Assembly: GCA_023398375.1 (NCBI GenBank)
Contig: JAEWSH010000051.1
Span: 630,247-694,246 of the forward strand
Reading direction: 5' to 3'
Source of the DNA: Bacillota bacterium
Lineage (GTDB): Bacteria > Bacillota > Clostridia > Lachnospirales > Lachnospiraceae
Length of the DNA: 64,000 bases
Positions 17,745 to 26,790 of this stretch are shown in pieces. Positions within the stretch are counted from its first letter, which is position 1. Every line of letters begins with the position of its first letter. Under the pieces are notes generated by a model. The model was not told where the DNA came from and ran no database searches. It saw only the letters and a list, made by a program, of their open reading frames with translations. The position numbers and the translations under genes were made by a program.

Positions 17745-17804
17745 CTGCTTGCAACTATTCGGTCACAATTTCTTTTGTTTAGATAAAGAAAAGGAGAGAA
17801 TAAT

Positions 17805-19121
17805 ATGAAAAAAAGAATGCTTAACTTACTTATGGTGTTAGTGATGATTATTTCGCTTGTAACTGGGTGCGGCAGTAAAACCGACAGTACAGAACCTGGT
17901 GTCACTGAAAATCAGACAAAATCATCGGAAAAGACTACGGTTGTAAAATGGCTTGCGTCCAGACCTGTTGACGGTGCTATTGATTTAACCATGAGAGAGA
18001 TAGCTAAGAAGTACAGCGAGGAACATGAAGGAAACTGGGTACTGGATGTGGAAACCACAGCGGACAGGCCCTCCTATTTACAGAAATTAAAGACGTTAAT
18101 TGCCGGAAATAATATGCCTGATATTATTGACATTGATGCAGATCCATACTGTAAGGAACTGGTGGATGCAGGTTTATTGGTAGATGTAAAATCTTTTCTA
18201 AAAGAAGAGGAAAAATATGATGACTTTTATCCAATTGCATTAAAATACCAGGAATTTACCGATGGGTCAATGTATACCCTGCCTTTAGAATATCATGTTG
18301 AAATGATTTGGTATAACAAAGAAATCTTTGCTGCAAATAATATTGAAGTTCCAAAAACCATGGATGAATGGTTAGATGCTTGTGCGGCCTTAAAAGGGAA
18401 TGGAATAACACCAATATCCGTAGATGGTGTTGACAGATGGCCGGTACAGCGTTATCTGGCAATGTTGCCTTTCCGTGATACAGCCAATGATTATATTGTT
18501 AATCTTCGTGACGGTAAAGCTTCTATGGGTGATGAAACCGGAATGAAAGCAATTAAGTTCTTGAAACAAATGGGACAGTACTTTAATGAAGGTTTTGCTG
18601 CAACTGATTATGCAACCGCACAGTCCCTGTTTTTGGATGGTAAATCAGCAATGTACTATATGGGGGACTGGGAACAGGCGGCAATGTTAGATCAATATGA
18701 AGCTGGAAAGATTGATTATTTCTATCTGCCCACAACCCCGGACGGCAAAACAGGTGCAAATGAGTTCTGCGTTAACTCCGGTATCGGTATGGCATTTAAT
18801 GCAGATACATTTGATGCGAAGACAAAAGATTTCATTCTTTATGTAATAGAAAATTACGGCAAGATCTATGCCGGAAGGCAGCAGATGTCTCCGATCAAAA
18901 CAGAATTACCAAAAGATATAAAGTTTACTGATCTGTATTTAAGAATTCAGGATGATATGAATAATACGGGCGAACATTTCCTAAAACCTTGGGATACTTA
19001 TCTGGACTCAAGTACGAATTCCATAATGCAGGACAATATGTTATTATTAGCAGCCGGGGATATGTCCGAAGAGGAGTTCGCTGGGTTAGTGGATGATTCA
19101 ATAGCAGCCAGTAAAAATTAA
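17805..19121 (+). CDS. Sugar-binding lipoprotein of ABC importer 1
   Basis: The 438-residue protein begins with a lipoprotein signal peptide ending in the lipobox VTGC (Cys22), followed by a Ser/Thr-rich linker and a family-1 extracellular solute-binding fold (PDIIDIDADPYCKELVDAGLLVDV; TLPLEYHVEMIWYNKEIF). It would deliver an oligosaccharide to the two permeases directly downstream. No ATPase gene is present in the island, so a shared MsiK/MsmK-type ATPase encoded elsewhere is expected. Confidence 0.93.
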   Translation: MKKRMLNLLMVLVMIISLVTGCGSKTDSTEPGVTENQTKSSEKTTVVKWLASRPVDGAIDLTMREIAKKYSEEHEGNWVLDVETTADRPSYLQKLKTLIAGNNMPDIIDIDADPYCKELVDAGLLVDVKSFLKEEEKYDDFYPIALKYQEFTDGSMYTLPLEYHVEMIWYNKEIFAANNIEVPKTMDEWLDACAALKGNGITPISVDGVDRWPVQRYLAMLPFRDTANDYIVNLRDGKASMGDETGMKAIKFLKQMGQYFNEGFAATDYATAQSLFLDGKSAMYYMGDWEQAAMLDQYEAGKIDYFYLPTTPDGKTGANEFCVNSGIGMAFNADTFDAKTKDFILYVIENYGKIYAGRQQMSPIKTELPKDIKFTDLYLRIQDDMNNTGEHFLKPWDTYLDSSTNSIMQDNMLLLAAGDMSEEEFAGLVDDSIAASKN

Positions 19122-19130
19122 ATTAAAAAT

Positions 19131-19164
19131 ATTGCATCCGGGGAGATTTGTTCTCGGATGCAAT
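19131..19164 (+). other. Stem-loop between the binding-protein and permease genes
   Basis: ATTGCATCCG (19131-19140) pairs with CGGATGCAAT (19155-19164). There is no T-run, so it is more likely to stabilise the binding-protein mRNA or dampen read-through than to terminate fully. Such stems are common after binding-protein genes. Confidence 0.55.
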
Positions 19165-19179
19165 TAATTGAGGTGACCT

Positions 19180-20112
19180 ATGGGAATATTAAAAGATAAA
19201 AGATCATTCTGGGTATTTTTATTACCGGGATTATTATTTTATATACTGGCCGTTTTCTATCCCATTGAAGAATCCATTCGTTTAAGTTTTATGAAATGGG
19301 GTGGAATCGGGGATAAGAAATTTGTTGGATTTGATAATTATTTTGTAATGTTCAAAGACAAAGTGTTTTATAAAGCTTTTCTGAATAACCTGATTTACTT
19401 ATTAATTGTTGTTTCCATGCAGCTATTAATAGGTTTAGTATTTGCAATACTATTATCTTATATGAAAAAAAGGGTTACATTAATAAAAACTTTGTATTAT
19501 GTACCGTGTATAGTAACTACTGTGGCTGTAACACAGCTTTTTAGAAGTATGTATGCAACAGAACCGGTGGGATTAATAAACGAGATACTGAATGCGATCG
19601 GTTTAGATAATCTGGCAACATCATGGCTTACTAATGTTAAAACAGTTTTAGCCTGCGTATCTGTTCCGGAAGGATGGAGATTCACAGGTATGTATATGGT
19701 TATTTTTTATGCAGCACTAGTTTCACTGGATTCATCAGTTTACGAGGCTGCTAAGGTAGATGGAGCCAATGAATGGCAGATATTAATGAAAATAAAATTG
19801 CCGTTGATAAAACCTATTCTTTTGCTGACATTAACGATGTGTTTGACCGGTGCTCTCAGAGGATTTGATATTCCGTATTTATTAACAAGTGGCGGACCCG
19901 GAAATGTCAGTGAATTAATGTCCACATATATGTATAAAAAAGCATTTTCAAGTAACCAATATGGCTATGGCAGTGCGCTTGCCGTATTCATAATCATAGA
20001 GAGTATTTTGGTTGTTTCGATTTTAAGAGCTGGTTTTACTACCAAGGAAGACAGAGAACTTAAGAAACAACAAAAGATAAATGACAGGGAAAGGAGAGCG
20101 AAAAGAGCATGA
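19180..20112 (+). CDS. ABC sugar permease 1A (MalF-like)
   Basis: The 310-residue protein has six predicted membrane segments and the EAA loop YEAAKVDGANEWQILMKIKLPLIKPI near residue 188 that contacts the ATPase. It is the MalF/UgpA-type half of the importer. It overlaps the next permease start by four bases (ATGA). Confidence 0.94.
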   Translation: MGILKDKRSFWVFLLPGLLFYILAVFYPIEESIRLSFMKWGGIGDKKFVGFDNYFVMFKDKVFYKAFLNNLIYLLIVVSMQLLIGLVFAILLSYMKKRVTLIKTLYYVPCIVTTVAVTQLFRSMYATEPVGLINEILNAIGLDNLATSWLTNVKTVLACVSVPEGWRFTGMYMVIFYAALVSLDSSVYEAAKVDGANEWQILMKIKLPLIKPILLLTLTMCLTGALRGFDIPYLLTSGGPGNVSELMSTYMYKKAFSSNQYGYGSALAVFIIIESILVVSILRAGFTTKEDRELKKQQKINDRERRAKRA

Positions 20113-20936
20113 AAAAGAAAATCGGAAAAATAGTATTCAACTTAATTATCTTACTCTTTTTGGTTATTCAGCTATACCCGATCATTTGGCTTTTTATGGC
20201 AAGCATTAAGCCAACGGTAGAGTTGTCCTCAACTCCTTTTGCGTTACCTCATAATCCTACCCTAAACAATTTTATAAAAGTCTTTTCAGATGGTAAAATA
20301 GGGTTTTATATTTGGAACAGTATTAAGGTTACTGGAATTTCTTTGCTCCTGATTATAGCATTAAGTGCAACTGCCGGATTTGCATTGGCAAAGTTTAACT
20401 TTAAAATTACGAAAAATATTTATGGATTTTTCACCTTTGGAATCATGATTCCGGTTCAGATTACTTTAATTCCATTATTTATTTTTTATAGTAAATTAGG
20501 GGTACTAAACACTTCATTTTCTCTGATTTTACCGCAGGTTGGGTTTGCACTGCCGCTTTCGGTTATGATGTTCTGCAGTTTTTATGGCTTTTTGCCCAAT
20601 GAGTTATTGGAAGCAGCAATTGTAGATGGATGTAGTACCTACCGTATTTTTGCAAAAATTGTTTTTCCACTGGCGCGAAACACGATAATTACTATAGCGT
20701 CGATGTATAGTATATTAATATGGAATGATTTTATTTTTGCTAATACATTTATCAGCGATGATGCTGCAAAAACAGTAGCAATGGGTTTAAAAGACTATGT
20801 TGGTGCTTTCGGTAATGTGGATTGGGGATCAACCTTTGCAGCGATAACTATTACGATATTACCCCCTATGATTGTCTACTTTGCATTGAACCGATGGGTT
20901 ACTGCGGGTATGACTATGGGAGCAACCAAAGGATAA
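20109..20936 (+). CDS. ABC sugar permease 1B (MalG-like)
   Basis: The 275-residue protein starts MKKKIGKIVFNLIILLFLVIQLYPIIW and has six membrane segments and the EAA loop LEAAIVDGCSTYRIFAKIVFPLARN. It ends with the AGMTMGATKG tail common to MalG-like permeases. It completes the first importer and is followed by a strong terminator. Confidence 0.94.
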   Translation: MKKKIGKIVFNLIILLFLVIQLYPIIWLFMASIKPTVELSSTPFALPHNPTLNNFIKVFSDGKIGFYIWNSIKVTGISLLLIIALSATAGFALAKFNFKITKNIYGFFTFGIMIPVQITLIPLFIFYSKLGVLNTSFSLILPQVGFALPLSVMMFCSFYGFLPNELLEAAIVDGCSTYRIFAKIVFPLARNTIITIASMYSILIWNDFIFANTFISDDAAKTVAMGLKDYVGAFGNVDWGSTFAAITITILPPMIVYFALNRWVTAGMTMGATKG

Positions 20937-20983
20937 TTTTATGTAGTTATTAATGGGAATAACTATTTCTAAAGCAATAAAGA

Positions 20984-21018
20984 AAAAAAGTGTGGATTTT
21001 ATGGTCTCACACTTTTTT
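20984..21018. terminator. Bidirectional terminator
   Basis: AAAAAAGTGTG (20984-20994) and CACACTTTTTT (21008-21018) form an 11-bp stem with A- and T-runs on the outside, between convergent permease and LacI 3 genes. Confidence 0.85.
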
Positions 21019-21088
21019 ATAATATAGTTTTTTAGTACCGGAACTAAAGTTTTTTGTTGGAGGCTGTGTAAACTAAAAACTTTGGATA

Positions 21089-22177
21089 TTAATAAATTTG
21101 ATTAGAGAAATGTTTCTTTACCGTGGATTCCCGGTAAATAGCATCGGTTTGAAGATAAGTTATAGTGTATGGAAGGGAAGGGTTTTGAATCCGATCCAAT
21201 AGCTTTTTAGCAGCAATGATCCCCATATCAGAACTGTGAGAATTTACAGTGGTCAGATGGGGTTCTACAACAACAGAAGCCGGAACGTTATCAAAACCGG
21301 TTACAAGAACGTTTTTGGGTACAGTGATATTCAGGTCTTTTAAACAGGAAATTAGCTGAATTGCCAAGGAATCATTGGCACAAACAAAAAGTTCCGGTAA
21401 TGGATCCATCATTTTTAAATTAGAAATCAACCACAAACGATCCCAGTATTTTAAATCATCTTTTTCAATAATGCAGAAAGATTTATTAACTGTTAGATCA
21501 CAGCCCTGGAGAGCCATACAGAAACCAGTCCAACGTTCGTAGAAACTTAAACAGTGTGTATAGGATCCTACGAATCCAGCCCGGTTAATACGGTGTTCAT
21601 AAAGAAGTTTTTTAACCATATTGGCTAATCTGTATTTACTTTCCATTAATAAAATATCTGCGTTTAAGTTGTCTTCTATGGCTGTGTAATAGGAATCAAT
21701 AAATAAGACCGGTTTATTCAAAGAGCTGAGCATTCTACAATATTCACGGTCAAATAATTCCACACATAAGATTGCGTCTATGTTATTTAAGTCAAAAGTA
21801 TTAGGCAGTCGTAAATAATGAATATCAGTATCCTGGATAGTAAAAAGGGATAGGGTATATCCGTATTTACTGATTTCCTGCTCCATTGTGGTTAAAAGGG
21901 AAGAGCCGATATGTTGCTTATCCGGAAACCTATGAAAAGTCAGAGCAATGTTGCCATGGATATTAGGAGCAGCATTTTGTTCTGAGGATTTAATAAGATT
22001 TAAGGATTCTGGCATAGTGGAAAATTGTCTATAATTCAGTTCCGCCGCTCTCTTTAAGACCTTCTGTCTGGTTTTTTCTGAAATATTTTCACTGCCATTT
22101 AATGCTTTAGAAACGGTAGTGCGGGAAAGATGAAGTGAATCTGCAATATCCTGCACTAAAATTCTTTGCTTTGCCAT
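21089..22177 (-). CDS. LacI-family transcriptional regulator 3
   Basis: The 362-residue protein begins MAKQRILVQDIADSLHLSRTTVSKALNGSENIS and carries the effector domain with VLVTGFDNVPASVVVEPHLTTVNS. It is divergent from the second GH32-like/GH172/GH32 operon. Four copies of TTGTAAAC/GTTTACAA lie just upstream and are candidate operators. Confidence 0.94.
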   Translation of the reverse strand: MAKQRILVQDIADSLHLSRTTVSKALNGSENISEKTRQKVLKRAAELNYRQFSTMPESLNLIKSSEQNAAPNIHGNIALTFHRFPDKQHIGSSLLTTMEQEISKYGYTLSLFTIQDTDIHYLRLPNTFDLNNIDAILCVELFDREYCRMLSSLNKPVLFIDSYYTAIEDNLNADILLMESKYRLANMVKKLLYEHRINRAGFVGSYTHCLSFYERWTGFCMALQGCDLTVNKSFCIIEKDDLKYWDRLWLISNLKMMDPLPELFVCANDSLAIQLISCLKDLNITVPKNVLVTGFDNVPASVVVEPHLTTVNSHSSDMGIIAAKKLLDRIQNPSLPYTITYLQTDAIYRESTVKKHFSNQIY

Positions 22178-22571
22178 AATGTTAAAAATTCCTTTTCTTT
22201 ATCTCATTTGTAAACGAATATAGAAGTTGGTTTACAAGTTTTATTATATCACAGAAAGAATGTGCAAGCAATATGTTTACAAATAGTAATAATGTTTACA
22301 AATGTAAAAATATAAAAAATAAACAAACTAATAAACCATACAAAATATATAAATTCATTCTGATATATTTGTTTAAATATACAAATCAAACAAAGACAGA
22401 TTGACAAATGTTTAAAAGGTGTTAAAATAAATTTATACATAAGAAATACATATATATTAATAAATTGAACATATGTAAAAGTTTTAAGGAAAGTTATGAA
22501 ACGTATGCAACAAAAAAATAGGCCGGACCTATTGGGGTCGGTCTTATTCTACCAAAAAAGGAGAGAAGATT
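22178..22571. promoter_or_regulatory. Divergent control region: four GTTTACAA octamers and a sigma-A promoter
   Basis: The 394-nt gap has TTGTAAAC at 22208-22215 and GTTTACAA at 22230-22237, 22275-22282 and 22294-22301. For the rightward operon, TTGACA (22401-22406) and TAAAAT (22423-22428) are 16 nt apart. An imperfect stem-loop (about 22518-22552, AGGCCGGACC with GGTCGGTCT) lies in the leader before the ribosome site AAAGGAGAG. Octamer binding by LacI 3 is inference. Confidence 0.55.
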
Positions 22572-23999
22572 ATGGATTTATTTTATACCCCGGAATATGC
22601 AAAAACCGGTGATGTAATACCTTTTTATAATGAAGAGTTGAAACAGTTTGATCATTATTACTTAAAGAACTGGAATCCGGATGCACCAAAGGACAAAATT
22701 GTTTATGGCTGGCATCGAATTACAACCACCGATAACCGAAATTATATTGAAACGACTACAAAAATCCATGGAGGAACCGGTTCCGTGATTAAAGTGGATG
22801 GCCTGTACCATATGTTTTACTGCACATTTGACCAGAATCCCCCTGCACAGTGGGCCAGACATGCAATCAGTAAAGATCTGACCGAGTGGGAGGATGTTCC
22901 GGAGGATAAGTTCGGCCCGGATGGTGTGATTTACAATATGTCTGACTGGAGAGACCCTTATGTATTTTGGAATGAAGAAGAGAATAAGTGGTGGATGCTC
23001 CTGGCAGCGAGAGAGAATGCTCCAACAGAAAGAAACGGTTGTGTAGCTCTTTGCACATCAGAGGACCTGTCAAAATGGGAATATAGAAAGCCGATCTATG
23101 CGCCACGCTTTAACCAGGCAGCAAACGAATGCCCGGATTTATTTAAAATGGGTGACTGGTATTATCTGGTATACTCCAATTATACGGACGGTTTCTGTAC
23201 TTATTACCGGATGAGCCAATCTTTAAACGGTCCCTGGATTCGCCCAGAAGTGGATACTTTTGACGGTAGGGCTTTTTATGCGGCTAAGACCGGTTTTGAC
23301 GGAAAAGACCATTATGTATATGGATGGAACCCCACCAGAGGCGAGAATGGCTGGGGATTTGACCCGGGTAAAGACTTCGGTAAGGATTATAAAACCTGGA
23401 ACTGGGGAGGCTCTATTGTAGTGCATAAGATTATCCAGCACGCAGACGGTACCCTGGGAGTGTGCCCGGTAGAAAGTGTGGCAAATGCATTTAATAAAAT
23501 TCAAAATGTCAGCTTACAGTCCTTAACCGGAAACTGGCTAATAAATGAAAATACAGCAGTCTGCGAGTCTATGGATGGCTTTTCTTCCGCAATTGGTGAT
23601 AAAATTCCGGAATTGTGCTGCATTAAGGCGAAAATCAAATATAACGGAAATCCAACCCGATTCGGTATTGCATTACAAGTCGATGATACTTATGCACAGG
23701 GATATTATTTGATGTTTGAACCCTGGTACAACCGTATACAATTCCGTTCCGGACTTCGGATGTATGAACAGGGAGGGCAGATGTTCCCTTATGCAGTAGA
23801 AATGGAACGTCCGATTAAACTGGAAGCGGGGAAAGAATATGAGCTTGCAATCTATATTCAGGATACTCTTGCAGTTCTTTACGTAAATAATGACCTGGCA
23901 TTTGGTTTCCGTATGTACAATGAAAAAGATCGTCAGTTAGGTTTCTTCGTATCAGAAGGAACGCTGGAAGTAAAAGATGTAACCATTGAAGAAGAATAA
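22572..23999 (+). CDS. Divergent GH32-like glycoside hydrolase 2 (clan GH-J)
   Basis: The 475-residue intracellular protein has the same layout as GH32-like 1. Candidate catalytic residues are Asp14 (TGDVIPFY), Asp128 (WRDPYVFW) and Glu186 (NECPDLF). The NDPNG motif is replaced, as in the other two. It has an extra loop (TRGENGWGFDPGKDFGKDYKT, about residues 255-275) that the others lack. The C-terminal sandwich ends LEVKDVTIEEE. It leads an operon with the GH172 and canonical GH32 genes, suggesting a joint pathway. Confidence 0.86.
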   Translation: MDLFYTPEYAKTGDVIPFYNEELKQFDHYYLKNWNPDAPKDKIVYGWHRITTTDNRNYIETTTKIHGGTGSVIKVDGLYHMFYCTFDQNPPAQWARHAISKDLTEWEDVPEDKFGPDGVIYNMSDWRDPYVFWNEEENKWWMLLAARENAPTERNGCVALCTSEDLSKWEYRKPIYAPRFNQAANECPDLFKMGDWYYLVYSNYTDGFCTYYRMSQSLNGPWIRPEVDTFDGRAFYAAKTGFDGKDHYVYGWNPTRGENGWGFDPGKDFGKDYKTWNWGGSIVVHKIIQHADGTLGVCPVESVANAFNKIQNVSLQSLTGNWLINENTAVCESMDGFSSAIGDKIPELCCIKAKIKYNGNPTRFGIALQVDDTYAQGYYLMFEPWYNRIQFRSGLRMYEQGGQMFPYAVEMERPIKLEAGKEYELAIYIQDTLAVLYVNNDLAFGFRMYNEKDRQLGFFVSEGTLEVKDVTIEEE

Positions 24000-24046
24000 G
24001 AAGAGTACACTAAGAAATAAATAAATACCATATAGGAGGAAATATC

Positions 24047-25147
24047 ATGTTTCATAACAGTATGGCAACATTGCCGATTTTAAAAACAGGTAAAAGCAGA
24101 ACCATTAACTGGGAAAACAGGACAGGGCAAAAGGGCGGGGGAGGCATGGCCGCCAGCGATCTGGGCCCTGAGAGAAAAGGATCACCCTGTATTCCGAAAA
24201 TATCGGCCGGTGAGACAATGACACTGGCAGAAATGGAGGGACCGGGTGTCGTTCAGCACATCTGGATTACCGTAACCGACCGTACCAGCGACCGCAACCG
24301 GTATGTGCTTAGAGATTTGGTGCTGCGTATGTATTGGGATGGGGAAGAAACACCTTCTGTGGAAAGTCCTTTAGGCGATTTTTTCTGTTGTGGTTTCGGC
24401 GTTTCCTATCCGGTTAATTCTATGCCTATCGTTGTAAACCCGACCAGGGGATTTAACTCGTATTTTCCTATGCCGTTTGGAAAGAAAGCAAAAATTACGA
24501 TAGAAAACCAGAATGATGAAGATATCAATGCATTTTTCTATCAGGTGGATTACTGTCTGTATGATGTGCTTCCGGAAAATACCGGCTATTTTCATGCTCA
24601 GTGGAGAAGACAGCGTCTAACCGAAAAAGGCAAAGATTATGTAATCCTTAACGGAGTGAAAGGAAAAGGCCAGTATGTTGGTACTTACATGGCACTTACG
24701 ACCTTAGAACGTTATTGGTACGGAGAAGGAGAAGTAAAATTCTATTTGGATGGCGATGATAAATATCCTACAATTTGTGGAACCGGAACGGAAGATTATT
24801 TCGGAGGTGCCTGGAGTTTTGCAACCCAAGAGAACGGCAGGACCATAGAAAATACTTATTGTACACCGTTTATGGGATATCCTTATTATTCCCATCATGA
24901 TACTTTTATCCATAACGATTACCATAATGATGATCAGATGCCCCAGAGAAGCTTCTATCGTTGGCATGTGATGGATCCGATTTTATTTGAGGAAGATCTG
25001 AATGTGACGATTCAGCAGATCGGGGTATACCACGGCGGCTTATTTGAAAGACAGGATGATGTGGCAACAGTTGCTTACTGGTATCAGACAGAACCCCATA
25101 ATCCTTTCGGCACGTTAATGGAACGTAAAGAACGCTGGCCCAGATAA
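24047..25147 (+). CDS. DUF2961 / GH172-family enzyme
   Basis: The 366-residue protein matches the DUF2961 family: SRTINWENRTGQKGGGG near the N-terminus, AEMEGPGVVQHIWITV, SPLGDFFCCGFG, and the hallmark GTGTEDYFGGAW with Glu249. The family is CAZy GH172, founded on an enzyme from Bifidobacterium dentium that makes and hydrolyses difructose dianhydride I; other members act on furanosides. There is no signal peptide, so it acts in the cytoplasm. Its position between a divergent GH32-like gene and a canonical beta-fructosidase supports a fructose dianhydride or related substrate, but this is inference. AGGAGG lies upstream of the ATG. Confidence 0.88.
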   Translation: MFHNSMATLPILKTGKSRTINWENRTGQKGGGGMAASDLGPERKGSPCIPKISAGETMTLAEMEGPGVVQHIWITVTDRTSDRNRYVLRDLVLRMYWDGEETPSVESPLGDFFCCGFGVSYPVNSMPIVVNPTRGFNSYFPMPFGKKAKITIENQNDEDINAFFYQVDYCLYDVLPENTGYFHAQWRRQRLTEKGKDYVILNGVKGKGQYVGTYMALTTLERYWYGEGEVKFYLDGDDKYPTICGTGTEDYFGGAWSFATQENGRTIENTYCTPFMGYPYYSHHDTFIHNDYHNDDQMPQRSFYRWHVMDPILFEEDLNVTIQQIGVYHGGLFERQDDVATVAYWYQTEPHNPFGTLMERKERWPR

Positions 25148-25226
25148 AGAAACGAGAAAAGATGCCGAAAAAAGGGCAATAAAAAACTAAAGAGGATAGA
25201 AACGAAGGCTGAGAGGGGAAAAGAGA

Positions 25227-26690
25227 ATGAGTAAAGTGTTAGAAAAAGCCAGAAAATATGAAATTGAAGTTTCAAAACAGATTCCGGAGGGACAAAAACC
25301 GTCCTTCCATGTATGTGCACCGGTTGGCTGGATTAATGACCCTAACGGTTTTTCACTATATCAGGGAGAATATCATTTGTTTTATCAATATGATCCCTAT
25401 CATGTTACTCAGGGGTTAATGCACTGGGGACACAGCAAATCAAAAGATTTTATTAAATGGGAACAGCTGCCGTGTGCTTTGGCACCGGATTCCAGTTATG
25501 ATGGGCAAGGTTGTTTTTCTGGCAGTGCAGTGGAATATGACGGAAAACATATCCTGATGTATACTGGTGTACTGGATAAAGAACAGGAAGACGGTTCCAG
25601 ATTACTAAGGCAGACACAGTGTATTGCAATAGGAGACGGAGTGAACTATGAAAAACTGGATAGTAATCCGGTGATTACTAGTGATTTGCTGCCGGAGGGA
25701 TGCAGCAGGGAAGATTTCAGGGATCCGAAGATATGGATAGAGGGAGAAGACTTCTATGCAATAATTGGAAGCAGGAGTGATAATACCGGTGGTCAGATTG
25801 TCATGTTTAAATCCAAAGATGCAAAGAACTGGGAATATTTAGGCATTGTAGATGAAAGTCGAAATGAATATGGAAAGATGTGGGAGTGTCCGGATTTCAT
25901 TTGCATAGACGGTAAACAGGTATTGCTCATTTCACCCACAGATATGCTGGCGGAAGGTCTGAAATTTCATAATGGTAATAATACCATATATATCCTTGGG
26001 GATTATGACTTGGAAAATCATAAACTAATCCGGGAACGTGTAACAGCCATAGATTATGGACTAGATTTTTATGCACCGCAGACACTGGAAACCGCAGACG
26101 GCAGAAGGATTATGACTGCTTGGATGCAGAGCTGGGATAACCATATCACACCGCGGCACTTTAAATGGTCCGGTCTCATGACGGTTCCAAGGGAACTGCG
26201 TGTAAAAAACGGAATATTGTATCAAAATCCGGTAAGAGAAATAGAAAATTATTACCAGGACAAAGTAGAGTATGAGGCAGTAACCGTAAATGGGGAAAAA
26301 GAATTTATCGGTATTCAGGGCAGACAATTTGACATGACTGTGGAAGTGGAGACTGGTGATTACGAAGATTTTACTGTCCATCTTGCTGCAGATGATAAAT
26401 GTTATTCGGTTCTGCATTATAATGCGAAAGAAAATACGGTGACATTTGACCGTACTTGTTCCGGCCTGAGTAAGGATATCATACATAAACGTTCCATGTA
26501 TGTAAAAGAGCAGGGCGGTAAAATAAAACTCCGTATATTAATGGACAAATATTCTGTGGAAGTTTTCGTAAATGACGGAGAACAGGCAATGACTTCTCTG
26601 ATTTATACTTCCATGGAAGCGGAGCAGATCCGATTCCTTAGTAAAGGTGAAGTTAAATGTAACATCGTCAAATATGATGTTGTAATATAA
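25227..26690 (+). CDS. GH32 beta-fructofuranosidase / sucrose-6-phosphate hydrolase type
   Basis: The 487-residue protein has all canonical GH32 motifs: GWINDPNG with nucleophile Asp38, SGSAV, FRDPKIW with Asp166, and WECPDF with acid/base Glu220. A C-terminal beta-sandwich (IKLRILMDKYSVEVFVNDG) follows. It hydrolyses terminal beta-fructosyl bonds of sucrose, sucrose phosphate or short fructans in the cytoplasm. It lies downstream of GH172 and would release fructose for the fructokinase at 28.3 kb. Confidence 0.95.
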   Translation: MSKVLEKARKYEIEVSKQIPEGQKPSFHVCAPVGWINDPNGFSLYQGEYHLFYQYDPYHVTQGLMHWGHSKSKDFIKWEQLPCALAPDSSYDGQGCFSGSAVEYDGKHILMYTGVLDKEQEDGSRLLRQTQCIAIGDGVNYEKLDSNPVITSDLLPEGCSREDFRDPKIWIEGEDFYAIIGSRSDNTGGQIVMFKSKDAKNWEYLGIVDESRNEYGKMWECPDFICIDGKQVLLISPTDMLAEGLKFHNGNNTIYILGDYDLENHKLIRERVTAIDYGLDFYAPQTLETADGRRIMTAWMQSWDNHITPRHFKWSGLMTVPRELRVKNGILYQNPVREIENYYQDKVEYEAVTVNGEKEFIGIQGRQFDMTVEVETGDYEDFTVHLAADDKCYSVLHYNAKENTVTFDRTCSGLSKDIIHKRSMYVKEQGGKIKLRILMDKYSVEVFVNDGEQAMTSLIYTSMEAEQIRFLSKGEVKCNIVKYDVVI

Positions 26691-26701
26691 TAGATGAGGG
26701 C

Positions 26702-26758
26702 TGCCGCACCAGGAAATAAGACCGGAACAATAGACCGTTTACTTTTCCTGATGCGGCA
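26702..26758 (+). terminator. Long imperfect stem-loop after the GH32 gene
   Basis: TGCCGCACCAGGAAA (26702-26716) pairs with TTTCCTGATGCGGCA (26744-26758), one mismatch. TTGTTATTT follows. It may act as a partial terminator before the MATE gene. Confidence 0.55.
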
Positions 26759-26790
26759 TTGTTATTTATGATAAAGACAGGTGGCGGATA

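Noticed and set aside
22518..22552. GC-rich hairpin in the leader of the second sugar operon as a riboswitch
   Set aside because: It is one short imperfect stem without the junctions of any riboswitch class I know; more likely a simple leader hairpin.
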